From Shewanella violacea DSS12 (GTDB lineage Bacteria; Pseudomonadota; Gammaproteobacteria; Enterobacterales; Shewanellaceae): 64,000 nucleotides of DNA. The number at the start of each line of letters is the position of its first letter. Position 1 is the first letter of the stretch. The stretch spans positions 4,299,685 through 4,363,684 of the forward strand of contig NC_014012.1 in the NCBI RefSeq assembly GCF_000091325.1, in the 5' to 3' direction. The notes beneath the pieces were generated by a model. It made no database searches, was not told the origin of the DNA, and saw nothing but the letters and a program-made list of their open reading frames with translations. Shown in pieces: positions 18,628-28,915 of this stretch. The translations under genes were made by a program, and so were the position numbers.

Positions 18628-19377
18628 ATGTCGCAACAGCAGCCTCTTATCAGTCATCTACTCGAGCTACGCACGCGTTTGCTTCATGCTATCACCAGTG
18701 TGGTCTTAGTTTTTGCTTGTATGGCCTATTGGTCCAATGATATTTACCATTATATGGCAACGCCTCTGATGCAGGCTCTGCCTGAATCAAGCAGCATGAT
18801 TGCAACAGATGTGGCGGCGCCCTTCTTTGCCCCATTTAAGCTGACTCTGGTGTTATCTTTCTTCATCGCCATCCCCTATGTCTTGTATCAGATCTGGTCA
18901 TTTATCGCACCAGGCTTGTATAAACATGAGAAGCGTTTGATGATACCTTTGCTAGCCAGTAGCACCATCTTGTTTTACCTAGGAATTGCCTTCTCCTACT
19001 ATGTCGTTTTTCCTGTCGTATTTGGATTTTTCGCCAATGTGGCTCCGGAAGGTGTCCAAGTTGCTACGGATATCAGCAGCTATCTGAGCTTCGTGCTTAA
19101 ACTTTTCTTCGCCTTCGGTTTAGCCTTCGAGATCCCCATTGCTGTAATTTTACTCTGTTGGGCCGGTGTGACGACCCCAGATGAGCTCAAAGCTAAACGT
19201 CCTTATATCGTTGTTGGCGCCTTCGTTATAGGCATGCTGCTGACACCACCAGACATCATTTCTCAGACTATGTTGGCAGTTCCTATGCTGATATTATTCG
19301 AAGGGGGATTGATTGCTGCACGTTTCTACAGTAAAAAGGATACTGAAGAAGACGATGAGCAAGAGAAACAGGATTAA
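18628..19377 (+). CDS. tatC: TatC, twin-arginine translocase receptor
   Basis: The 249-residue polytopic membrane protein starts with the typical [13 protein letters not shown]. It has six hydrophobic helices and the conserved [12 protein letters not shown] and [10 protein letters not shown] segments. TatC reads the twin-arginine signal peptide. The C-terminal tail is acidic and short. It is the last gene of tatABC. Confidence 0.97.
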   Translation: MSQQQPLISHLLELRTRLLHAITSVVLVFACMAYWSNDIYHYMATPLMQALPESSSMIATDVAAPFFAPFKLTLVLSFFIAIPYVLYQIWSFIAPGLYKHEKRLMIPLLASSTILFYLGIAFSYYVVFPVVFGFFANVAPEGVQVATDISSYLSFVLKLFFAFGLAFEIPIAVILLCWAGVTTPDELKAKRPYIVVGAFVIGMLLTPPDIISQTMLAVPMLILFEGGLIAARFYSKKDTEEDDEQEKQD

Positions 19378-19452
19378 CCTGGCCAGAAAACTAACTAAGC
19401 AATAGCCAATTAGTTAAACATGGCGCGCTCAAATATCATAAGGGAAATATTA

Positions 19453-19995
19453 ATGCGCATAAGTTGGATTACCGCAGCTGCGATACTTATATCGACACAA
19501 GCTACAGCAGGCCTAGACCAAGACCTGCTGACCTGTAGTGCCAAAGCGGATAAGTTAGATCGCTTGATCTGTTATGACCAGGTAGCAGCCAGTATTAAAA
19601 ATACACCTAGAGCCATGAGTACTGCGCCAGCGACAACAACTGTTGCGGCGACGAGTGTCGCCCTAGCGTCTCAAGCCCAAGCTGTCACTGCTATTCCTGC
19701 CACGCTTCCAGCCAATATCGAAGATGAGTTTGGCAAGACTAGCCTTAAGAAAAACAAACAAGAAACTAAGAATGAAATAACTAAGATCTATATGGAGATA
19801 GCTTCAATATCTAAAGATGCCTATGGCGCCCTTAAAATCAGCTTTAGCAATGGCCAAGTCTGGAAACAGAGTGATAGTCGCCGCTTCAAGGTTAAAGCAG
19901 GGCAAAATGTGTTTATTGAAAAAGCGGCACTGGGCTCTTTCATCTTAGGCACAGATGAGCGTAACTCTACTATCAGAGTTAAACGCTTAAAGTAA
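19453..19995 (+). CDS. Small secreted protein between tatC and tatD, function unknown
   Basis: The start MRISWITAAAILISTQATAG is chosen because AGGGAA lies seven bases before ATG 19453; the upstream ATG at 19420 lacks a site. The N-terminus is a Sec signal peptide. The mature 160 residues include two conserved-looking cysteines (LLTCSAKADKLDRLICYDQV), an Ala/Thr-rich linker and a C-terminal beta-rich domain (about 125-180) containing GQVWKQSDSRRFKVKAGQNV. That domain resembles small periplasmic proteins of Shewanella and Vibrio without assigned function. The stop overlaps the start of tatD (TAATG). Confidence 0.8.
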   Translation: MRISWITAAAILISTQATAGLDQDLLTCSAKADKLDRLICYDQVAASIKNTPRAMSTAPATTTVAATSVALASQAQAVTAIPATLPANIEDEFGKTSLKKNKQETKNEITKIYMEIASISKDAYGALKISFSNGQVWKQSDSRRFKVKAGQNVFIEKAALGSFILGTDERNSTIRVKRLK

Positions 19996-20834
19996 TGTCT
20001 AAATATATCGATATTGCTGTCAATCTCATTGGCAGCGCACTTGAAAAAAATATTCAGGATGTGATCCAAGATGCGGCGGCCCAAGGGGTATCGCCGCTGA
20101 TTGTTATTGGTAGCGAGCTCAATGAGAGCGAGCAAGCGATAGCGTGTTGCCAGCAATATTCTCAACAGCTGTTCTGCACAGCTGGCGTACACCCTCACCA
20201 TGCCAGTGAATGGCAAGCCGATAGTTCTGAACGAATCAAACGACTCGCAGCCTTCCCTCAGGTCGTTGCCATAGGTGAATGTGGCTTAGACTACAATCGT
20301 GACTTTTCTCCCAGACCCATGCAGAGACAAGCCTTCGAAGCACAGCTCGCACTAGCAGTTGAGCTGCAAATGCCGGTACTCATGCATGAGCGCGATGCCC
20401 ATGAAGATTTCTTGGCTATTTTAAAAGAGTATCGACATTCCCTACCCGGAGCCTTACTGCACTGCTTCACCGGCAACAGACAAAGCATGCAAGCCTATCT
20501 GGAGTTAGATCTTCACTTAGGGATCACCGGCTGGGTATGTGATGAGCGCCGAGGTAAGGAACTTGCCGAATTAGTCATAGACATCCCAGACAATCGAATT
20601 CTTATCGAGACAGATAGCCCATACTTGCTGCCCCGCAGCATGCGACCTAAACCTAAGTCCAGTAAGAATAAGCCTCAATACCTGCCCTACATTGCTGAAT
20701 ATATCGCCGATCTCAGAGGCCAAAATCATCAAGAATTTGCCCAGCGTGTCTATGAAAATAGCGTCAATTTCTTCGGTTTAAATCAAACTGACGATCTCAG
20801 CATTAAAAGAAGTGGATCCTATGAAGCACCTTAG
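19995..20834 (+). CDS. tatD: TatD-family metal-dependent DNase
   Basis: The 279-residue protein follows TatD closely: DIAVNLIG at the start, AGVHPHHASEW, GECGLDYNRDFSP, LHCFTGN and ETDSPYLLP. The metal-binding His, Glu and Asp residues of this TIM-barrel hydrolase are all visible. TatD is a Mg-dependent 3'-5' exonuclease and is not needed for Tat export. Its start overlaps the preceding stop, and its end overlaps the start of the diguanylate cyclase gene, so the cluster is tightly coupled. Confidence 0.94.
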   Translation: MSKYIDIAVNLIGSALEKNIQDVIQDAAAQGVSPLIVIGSELNESEQAIACCQQYSQQLFCTAGVHPHHASEWQADSSERIKRLAAFPQVVAIGECGLDYNRDFSPRPMQRQAFEAQLALAVELQMPVLMHERDAHEDFLAILKEYRHSLPGALLHCFTGNRQSMQAYLELDLHLGITGWVCDERRGKELAELVIDIPDNRILIETDSPYLLPRSMRPKPKSSKNKPQYLPYIAEYIADLRGQNHQEFAQRVYENSVNFFGLNQTDDLSIKRSGSYEAP

Positions 20835-22686
20835 CTTTATTTTCATCTGCTTCGCTCTGCTCTTCAGTTTCCATGCTCGCGCTGAAACCATACTCGCCGT
20901 CGGAGATGAGGGTATAGCCCTGGAACTGGCACCTTGGTTGTATTACGCTCCGGCGAAGAAGGCAGGCAATATAGATGCAGTTAAAAAACTGGACGCCAGA
21001 CACTGGCAACGTCTAACCCCCACCTATAACAATCGTATAGGCGTAGCAGCATTTTGGGTTAAGTTCAGTATTTATAACCCGAAAAGACACCAGATAGATC
21101 GCATACTTTCCTTGGCCAACCCCCATATTGATCTCGCTTCTCTCTATCATGTGGTGAACGGTGAGGTGATCGATCGAATCATCATGGGTGACAGTCTGCC
21201 ATTTACTGAAAGTCTCATCATCAATAATAATTTTATCTACACCTTTCAGCTTGAGCCGAATGTCTTACATACTTTTTATTTAAAGATAGAGACCCAAGGC
21301 AGTGCCTCCCTGCCCTTGAGTTTGTCATCACCAAATTCTTTCGCAAAAGATGTCGAAACCAGCTCACTGTCCAACGGTTTTCAACTAGGTGCTCTCACCG
21401 CCATCGGATTATTTAGCCTATTTATCGCCATCACTTCAGGTTCATTTAGTTATAGTTATTATGCTGGATACGTATTGTCCGTGACCTTGCTAGTGGCAAC
21501 CTTGCACGGTTACGCATTTAGATTTATCTGGCCACAATGGCCCTTATTACAGCAATACATGATCCCGTTTCTTATACCTATGGCAATATTTTTTGCCCTG
21601 CTATTTACCGAAAAAATATTACAGCTTAAGCACCATAACCTGCCCATGCTCAGGCTCTGTCGATATGGCGCCGGATTCTCGATTTTACTGGCACTATTGG
21701 CACCCTTTTTAAACTACTCTTTAAGCCTATACGTCAATATCATTACCGTACTGGTAGTGACGACTCTCATGATGGTCATGGCCTTAATTCAAGCCTTTAA
21801 GGGCCATAAACTCGCTAAGCTATACACCTTAGCCTGGAGCGGCATGTTAGTCGGCTCCTTTGTTACCAGTGCCATGTATCTTGGCTTAGTCGACTTGCCG
21901 ATATCCCATTTAACCCCTTTAATGCTGGGCCTGTTATTTGAAATTATCTTCATGGCTGCGGTACTGGCCATCAGGTATAACGATGAGCGTAAGGCAAAGT
22001 TAAAAACCCAGCAAGAAGCCGCAATTCAAGCTCAACGTTCCCGTGAGGCTTGGGAGCACGCCCAGAGAGTCGAAGCCCGGAGTAATGAGAAACTTGAATC
22101 TATGGTGCAGGAGAGGACTCTCGAACTGGAGATTGCCCTACGGGAACTCAACGAGGCCAACCAGAAGCTCACCGAGCAGGCCACAGTAGATAGCCTAACT
22201 GGTGTCAAGAATCGAGCGGCATTCGACAAACGTTTACTGGCAGAGGGACGTCTCAGCCGAAGACAACAAACACCTATGGCGCTATTGATGTTAGATATCG
22301 ATCGCTTCAAGTCCATCAATGATAATTACGGTCACCTAGCCGGTGATCAGGCCCTCAGATTAATCGCCCAAACACTGAAAGAGCAATTAAAGCGTCCGGG
22401 AGATCTGGTATCGCGTTATGGCGGAGAAGAGTTTGCGATTATACTGCCCAACACTGGCGAAGAAGGTGCGATGCAGGTCGCTGAGCTGATTAGACAAACG
22501 ATTAGCGAACTCCCCATAAGTTGGAAAAAACACTCCATTCCTCTCACGATAAGTATCGGTGTCAGTGCCGAAATCATCGAACGGGACCAAGATCCAACTA
22601 AGTTACTCGAACAAGCTGACAAGGCTCTCTACCGCGCTAAGAACGAGGGAAGAAACCGAGTCATGGTGTATAGCCAACCTCTTTAA
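20821..22686 (+). CDS. Diguanylate cyclase with 7TMR-DISM sensor
   Basis: ATG 20821 is preferred to the in-frame GTG at 20812 because it starts a clean signal peptide (MKHLSFIFICFALLFSFHARA). The 621-residue protein then has a periplasmic 7TMR-DISMED2-like domain (to about 165), seven membrane helices (about 185-395), a coiled coil and a GGDEF domain (about 455-620). The active site reads GGEEF, and the inhibitory I-site RPGD stands five residues before it, so it should make cyclic di-GMP and be product-inhibited. The same gene position next to hemB is known in Shewanella. It overlaps tatD by 14 bp. Confidence 0.9.
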   Translation: MKHLSFIFICFALLFSFHARAETILAVGDEGIALELAPWLYYAPAKKAGNIDAVKKLDARHWQRLTPTYNNRIGVAAFWVKFSIYNPKRHQIDRILSLANPHIDLASLYHVVNGEVIDRIIMGDSLPFTESLIINNNFIYTFQLEPNVLHTFYLKIETQGSASLPLSLSSPNSFAKDVETSSLSNGFQLGALTAIGLFSLFIAITSGSFSYSYYAGYVLSVTLLVATLHGYAFRFIWPQWPLLQQYMIPFLIPMAIFFALLFTEKILQLKHHNLPMLRLCRYGAGFSILLALLAPFLNYSLSLYVNIITVLVVTTLMMVMALIQAFKGHKLAKLYTLAWSGMLVGSFVTSAMYLGLVDLPISHLTPLMLGLLFEIIFMAAVLAIRYNDERKAKLKTQQEAAIQAQRSREAWEHAQRVEARSNEKLESMVQERTLELEIALRELNEANQKLTEQATVDSLTGVKNRAAFDKRLLAEGRLSRRQQTPMALLMLDIDRFKSINDNYGHLAGDQALRLIAQTLKEQLKRPGDLVSRYGGEEFAIILPNTGEEGAMQVAELIRQTISELPISWKKHSIPLTISIGVSAEIIERDQDPTKLLEQADKALYRAKNEGRNRVMVYSQPL

Positions 22687-22760
22687 GTCACATAATCAAC
22701 AACACTCAGACAAGCCCATTGGTGGCGATGCCACACAGAATATTATCTGAGTATTAGTAG

Positions 22761-23786
<1,026 letters not shown>

Positions 23787-23812
23787 TCTAGCTAGCAGAT
23801 TTATCTCCCCCC

Positions 23813-23840
23813 AAAAAAGCCGCTTAATGCGGTTTTTTTA
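23813..23840 (+). terminator. Rho-independent terminator of hemB
   Basis: GCCGC and GCGGT form a stem around TTAAT, with A6 before it and T7 after it. Confidence 0.88.
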
Positions 23841-24073
23841 TTTTTAGATATTGCCTATTACTGGCTAAAGCTGGTATTAGCAGGCTCTGACATCATTATC
23901 GACACTTACCTCCTTAAATACCCACTTAAGAAACAAAATACCCACCTAACACCATACTAGTTAAAAAGATTGCAATATCGGCAACAGACAATAGAATATA
24001 TCGTAACAAAACCGAATTTGTATATTTTTCATTCTTATACTACTAGAACCCAGATTTAATAAGGAAGCTAAAC
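23841..24073 (+). promoter_or_regulatory. Upstream region of the adhesin operon
   Basis: This AT-rich region between the hemB terminator and the adhesin start must hold the operon promoter. AAGGAAGC lies 6-7 bases before the ATG and acts as ribosome binding site. A TATACT box occurs near 24036. No operator was recognised. Confidence 0.45.
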
Positions 24074-27000
24074 ATGGCTGTTCTGTCAGAGGCAATCCTC
24101 TACTATGTGCAATCGAATGATAATATTTGGGCAGTAACTTCCGGTAAGCACTGGCTTCCGCTCCCAGCCGACTCCATCATTTCTGGACTTATGCTCTATC
24201 AAGTAAGCAGTGATGATATACAAATCGACGGTGATCAGCTGCCAAGCATACTTATCAGTGAAAAGAGTGAGACTCTGCCACTGGATATTGCGGTTCGCAT
24301 AGCACCTCATCTAAGCGGTCGTTTCGATGCCCAGCAAGATTCGAGGGTTAGCCAAACAAGTCATGCAAAGACCTCGGACTCAGCTGAGGTAACTCCTAAT
24401 CAACAAGGGATTAATTTAGGTTTTCAACTGATCGCCAATACAGATCACCATTTAACACCTACCTCTGGTTTCGATACCAGGGGGGACAGTTTAGGTAAAT
24501 ATCTAAGTGACGAGCAAAACAGCGGAGTCGAACAAGACGGTTTTCTAACTCTCCAGCTATCCGTAGCTATCCAGGATGCTGGCGATGGCTACATAAATAG
24601 TGTCGAAACCCCAGTTGTCGACCTGATAGGACAGGCCATAGATGCCAGAGATGGCCAAGCCTTGCTCCTTACCTTGACCGATATTTATGGTCAGCAGATA
24701 AGCTTAGATATTCTTGTGACAGGTGAAAGCTGGCAAGTCACAGATCTTGATATTTCAATCTTGGCCGATGGTGTAATAACCGCAGAGATCACAGCGCCGA
24801 GCTACCCAGGCATTGCACATAAAGGCCAAGACACTTCGATTAAGGATACCCAAGCAGGCATCACAGTCGAGATTGTCGATACAAATCAATTTCTCAATGC
24901 TACTGAAATGTCGGCTTTAAACCTCACTGGACAGGTCAATAATGTCGAAAATGGCCAAACCGTTACAGTGAGTCTTACCGATGATAATGGCCACAGCTTA
25001 GCTTTAGAAACATTAGTAGTATCAGGCGCTTGGTTTATTAATGATATAGATCTTTCAGGATTCGATGACGGCAGCCTAAAGGTAACAGCCGCAACTTTAG
25101 ATATAGCGGGCAACCCCACTAGCGCCAGCACAAGACTCCCAGTAGACATACTCGCAAGCATCACAATAGAGATAGACACTGGTAGCGATACCGTGATCAA
25201 CGCCAGCGAGAGCTTAAGTACTGACATGAGCGGTACTGTGTTTGATATAGAAAACGGACAAGCTGTCACCGTACAGGTAGCAGATTATCTGGGCCATCGA
25301 GTCACCTTTTCTACCACAGTCGTCAATGGACTCTGGCAGATACAAGATGCTGACCTCTCGTCCCTTACTGATGGAGAGCTAGTATTCACTGCAACCGCAG
25401 CAGATTTACAAGGCAACCTAGCCGAAAGTAGCGATAAGGCACAAAAAGATACTCAAGCCAGCGTCACCATTGCGATTGTAGACAATGATGATGTCATAAA
25501 TGCCGCAGAAATCAGCACAATTGAAGCCAAAGGTAGCGTCACTAATATCGAAGACGGGCAAGTGGTCACCATCAACTTTAAAGACAACAGCGGACACGAG
25601 CTGACCATGACCACCACAGTCATTGGCGGTCAATGGAGCGTAACCGGTGTAGATCTGACGGCTTTCGATGATGGCAGCTTAGTGGCAGAGGCCCAAGTCA
25701 TAGATAAGGCCGGTAACAATGCCACGGCGACCAGCGATATCCCCATAGATACTCAAGCCAGTATCACCATAAATGTAGATAGCGGCAAAGATACTGTCAT
25801 TAACCAGAGCGAAACGCTAAGTACTGACATCTACGGCACAGTTAAAGATATTGAAGATGGCCAGACAGTTAGCCTTGAAGTTATCGACAAAGATGGAAAT
25901 TCATTAAGCTTCACCACCACAGTGACCTTAGGTCAATGGAGCCTAGATAACACAGATCTATCGGCACTGCTTGATGGCCCATTAACCTTCAATGTATCGG
26001 CCATAGATTTGGCAGGCAACCCAGCCCATGCAGACCTTGGTCGCTATAAAGAGACTCAGGCAGTCATCACCATAGGGGCCATAGACACAGACGGCGTACT
26101 CAATGGTATTGAGTCCGCCGCGAGTCTGCTAGCAGGTCTGGTCAACAATGTAGAAGACGGCCGCCCTGTTTTAATCACAGTCACAGATAACTTAGGCACC
26201 AGCCTGACATTTACCAGCACAGTGCGCAACGGTGTATGGACAGTAAAAGATGCGGATCTTTCATCCTTAGCTGACGGCAGCCTCATATTACAAGCCGACA
26301 CCTCAGATCTGGCCGGCAACCTTGCTAGCAACACCAATACCATTGAGAAAGATACCGGTCCGGTTAAGGTGACGATAGAGATAACGACTGGTAGTGACGA
26401 TACCCTAAATCAGTTCGAATCCCCCTCGGCAACACTTCATGGCCAGACACTCAATATTGAAGATGGTCGGATAGTCACTATCACAGTTACCGATATCAAT
26501 AACCGCAGCCTGACTTTTCAGGCCCTAGTTAACGATAACCTGTGGCAACTGGATAATGTCGATCTTAGCTCTCTAGCCGATGGTGCCATTGCGGCGACGG
26601 CGGATGTCAGCGACATCGCTGGCAACAATGCCAACGCCATCGATAATAAGAATAAGAATGTCGTTGCGGATATTGAATTTAATCCAGCCACAGAAGATCA
26701 AACCCTAAATGCGACAACGGTTCAATCTGCCCTCTTCCAAGGCGACTGTGTAGATATAGAAGATGGTCAGACAGTGACTGTGACCTTCACAGATAGCAGT
26801 AATAACAGCCTGACATTCACCAGCCAAGTGACGGGCGGACAATGGCTAGTCAACAATCTCGATCTGAGCAGCCTGCTCGATGGCGACATCAGTGTCACCA
26901 CCCAAGCCATAGATATTTATGGTAATCCGGCCAGTGATACCACATCACTGCATAAAGATACTCAGGCCCAGGTATCCATCGAGATCTTAGATAACAATGA

Positions 27001-28915
27001 TCTCCTCAATCCCCAAGAAATGACAGCAGTAATAATAAGGGGAAGCGTCACTAATATCGAAGACGGCTGCACTGTGACTGTGACCCTAACCGATGGCACC
27101 AACACGGTAACTGACACCGCAATTGTTACCGCTGGCATATGGCAACTCTCGGCGCAAGATCTCTCCGGCTTCGAAGACGGTATGCTTACGGCAACGGCTA
27201 ATGTCATGGATGCAGCAGGCAATACTGCGACAGCTAACACAAGTACGCCCATCGACCTCCTCGCCAGCGTGACTATCAGTGTCGATACCAGTCAAAACGT
27301 CAGTGATGCCATCATTAACGCCGCCGAGATGAACAAGGTGGATATATCCGGCACCACAGCAGATATCGAAAATAATCAGACTATCACTGTGGTGGTACGT
27401 GATGCCTCTCTCAATGAATTAACCTTTACCACCACAGTCATCAATGATGTGTGGAATATTAATGATGCCGATCTATCCAGCCTCACAGACGGAGCGCTCA
27501 CTTTCGAGGCTTCAGTTAGCGATCTGGCGGGCAACTTAGCCACAAGCAGCACCTCAGTACAAAAAGACTCACTCGCAAGCATCACAATAGAGATAGACAC
27601 TGGTAGCGATACCGTGATCAACGCCAGCGAGAGCTTAGGTACTGACATGAGCGGTACTGTGTTTGATATAGAAAACGGACAAGCTGTCACCATACAGGTA
27701 GCAGATTATCTGGGCCATCGAGTCACCTTTTCTACCACAGTCGTCAATGGACTCTGGCAGATACAAGATGCTGACCTCTCGTCCCTTGCGGATGGAGAGC
27801 TAGTATTCACTGCAACCGCAGCAGATTTACAAGGCAACCTAGCCGAAAGTAGCGATAAGGCACAAAAAGATACTCAAGCCAGCGTCACCATTGCGATTGT
27901 AGACAATGATGGTGTCCTCAATCCCCAAGAAATGACAGCAGTAATAATAAGGGGAAGCGTCACTAATATCGAAGACGGCCGCACTGTGACTGTGACCCTA
28001 ACCGATGGCACTAACACGGTAACCGACACCGCAATTGTTACCGCTGGCATATGGCAACTCTCGGCGCAAGATCTCTCCGGCTTCGAAGACGGTATGCTTA
28101 CGGCAACGGCTAATGTCATGGATGCAGCAGGCAATACTGCGACAGCTAACACAAGTACGCCCATCGACCTCCTCGCCAGCGTGACTATCAGTGTCGATAC
28201 CAGTCAAAACGTCAGTGATGCCATCATTAACGCCGCCGAGATGAACAAGGTGGATATATCCGGCACCACAGCAGATATCGAAAATAATCAGACTATCACT
28301 GTGGTGGTACGTGATGCCTCTCTCAATGAATTAACCTTTACCACCACAGTCATCAATGATGTGTGGAATATTAATGATGCCGATCTATCCAGCCTCACAG
28401 ACGGAGCGCTCACTTTCGACGCATCAGTTAGCGATCTGGCGGGCAACTTAGCCACAAGCAGCACCTCAGTACAAAAAGACTCACTCGCAAGCATCACAAT
28501 AGAGATAGACACTGGTAGCGATACCGTGATCAACGCCAGCGAGAGCTTAGGTACTGACATGAGCGGTACTGTGTTTGATATAGAAAACGGACAAGCTGTC
28601 ACCATACAGGTAGCAGATTATTTGGGCCATCGCGTCACCTTTTCTACCACAGTCGTCAATGGACTCTGGCAGATACAAGATGCTGATCTCTCGTCCCTTG
28701 CGGATGGAGAGCTAGTATTCACTGCCACCTCAGCAGATTTACAAGGCAACCTAGCCGAAAGTAGCGATAAGGCACAAAAAGATACTCAAGCCAGCGTCAC
28801 CATTGCGATTGTAGACAATGATGGTGTCATCGATGCCGCAGAAATCAGCACAATCGAAGCCCAAGGTAGCGTCACTAATATCGAAGACGGGGCAAGTGGT
28901 CACCATCAACTTTAA
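24074..28915 (+). CDS. Giant type I-secreted Ig-repeat adhesin, N-terminal part (ends at in-frame TAA)
   Basis: This is the first 1613 codons of a frame that continues to 39388 in the same phase. Residues 1 to about 150 are non-repetitive (MAVLSEAILYYVQSNDNIWA...) and may hold the export-retention part. Then follow 14 complete Ig-like repeats of about 101 residues, of the bacterial Big type, each with acidic loops (such as DNDGVINAAE), a NIEDGQTVTV strand and an SLADG turn; the fifteenth is broken. Such proteins act in surface attachment and biofilm formation. No RTX nonapeptides were seen. The type I secretion genes lie directly after the C-terminal part. Comparison with the paralogous repeat at 25540-25620 shows a +1 G and a nearby -1, which create the stop. 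Confidence 0.85.
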   Translation: MAVLSEAILYYVQSNDNIWAVTSGKHWLPLPADSIISGLMLYQVSSDDIQIDGDQLPSILISEKSETLPLDIAVRIAPHLSGRFDAQQDSRVSQTSHAKTSDSAEVTPNQQGINLGFQLIANTDHHLTPTSGFDTRGDSLGKYLSDEQNSGVEQDGFLTLQLSVAIQDAGDGYINSVETPVVDLIGQAIDARDGQALLLTLTDIYGQQISLDILVTGESWQVTDLDISILADGVITAEITAPSYPGIAHKGQDTSIKDTQAGITVEIVDTNQFLNATEMSALNLTGQVNNVENGQTVTVSLTDDNGHSLALETLVVSGAWFINDIDLSGFDDGSLKVTAATLDIAGNPTSASTRLPVDILASITIEIDTGSDTVINASESLSTDMSGTVFDIENGQAVTVQVADYLGHRVTFSTTVVNGLWQIQDADLSSLTDGELVFTATAADLQGNLAESSDKAQKDTQASVTIAIVDNDDVINAAEISTIEAKGSVTNIEDGQVVTINFKDNSGHELTMTTTVIGGQWSVTGVDLTAFDDGSLVAEAQVIDKAGNNATATSDIPIDTQASITINVDSGKDTVINQSETLSTDIYGTVKDIEDGQTVSLEVIDKDGNSLSFTTTVTLGQWSLDNTDLSALLDGPLTFNVSAIDLAGNPAHADLGRYKETQAVITIGAIDTDGVLNGIESAASLLAGLVNNVEDGRPVLITVTDNLGTSLTFTSTVRNGVWTVKDADLSSLADGSLILQADTSDLAGNLASNTNTIEKDTGPVKVTIEITTGSDDTLNQFESPSATLHGQTLNIEDGRIVTITVTDINNRSLTFQALVNDNLWQLDNVDLSSLADGAIAATADVSDIAGNNANAIDNKNKNVVADIEFNPATEDQTLNATTVQSALFQGDCVDIEDGQTVTVTFTDSSNNSLTFTSQVTGGQWLVNNLDLSSLLDGDISVTTQAIDIYGNPASDTTSLHKDTQAQVSIEILDNNDLLNPQEMTAVIIRGSVTNIEDGCTVTVTLTDGTNTVTDTAIVTAGIWQLSAQDLSGFEDGMLTATANVMDAAGNTATANTSTPIDLLASVTISVDTSQNVSDAIINAAEMNKVDISGTTADIENNQTITVVVRDASLNELTFTTTVINDVWNINDADLSSLTDGALTFEASVSDLAGNLATSSTSVQKDSLASITIEIDTGSDTVINASESLGTDMSGTVFDIENGQAVTIQVADYLGHRVTFSTTVVNGLWQIQDADLSSLADGELVFTATAADLQGNLAESSDKAQKDTQASVTIAIVDNDGVLNPQEMTAVIIRGSVTNIEDGRTVTVTLTDGTNTVTDTAIVTAGIWQLSAQDLSGFEDGMLTATANVMDAAGNTATANTSTPIDLLASVTISVDTSQNVSDAIINAAEMNKVDISGTTADIENNQTITVVVRDASLNELTFTTTVINDVWNINDADLSSLTDGALTFDASVSDLAGNLATSSTSVQKDSLASITIEIDTGSDTVINASESLGTDMSGTVFDIENGQAVTIQVADYLGHRVTFSTTVVNGLWQIQDADLSSLADGELVFTATSADLQGNLAESSDKAQKDTQASVTIAIVDNDGVIDAAEISTIEAQGSVTNIEDGASGHHQL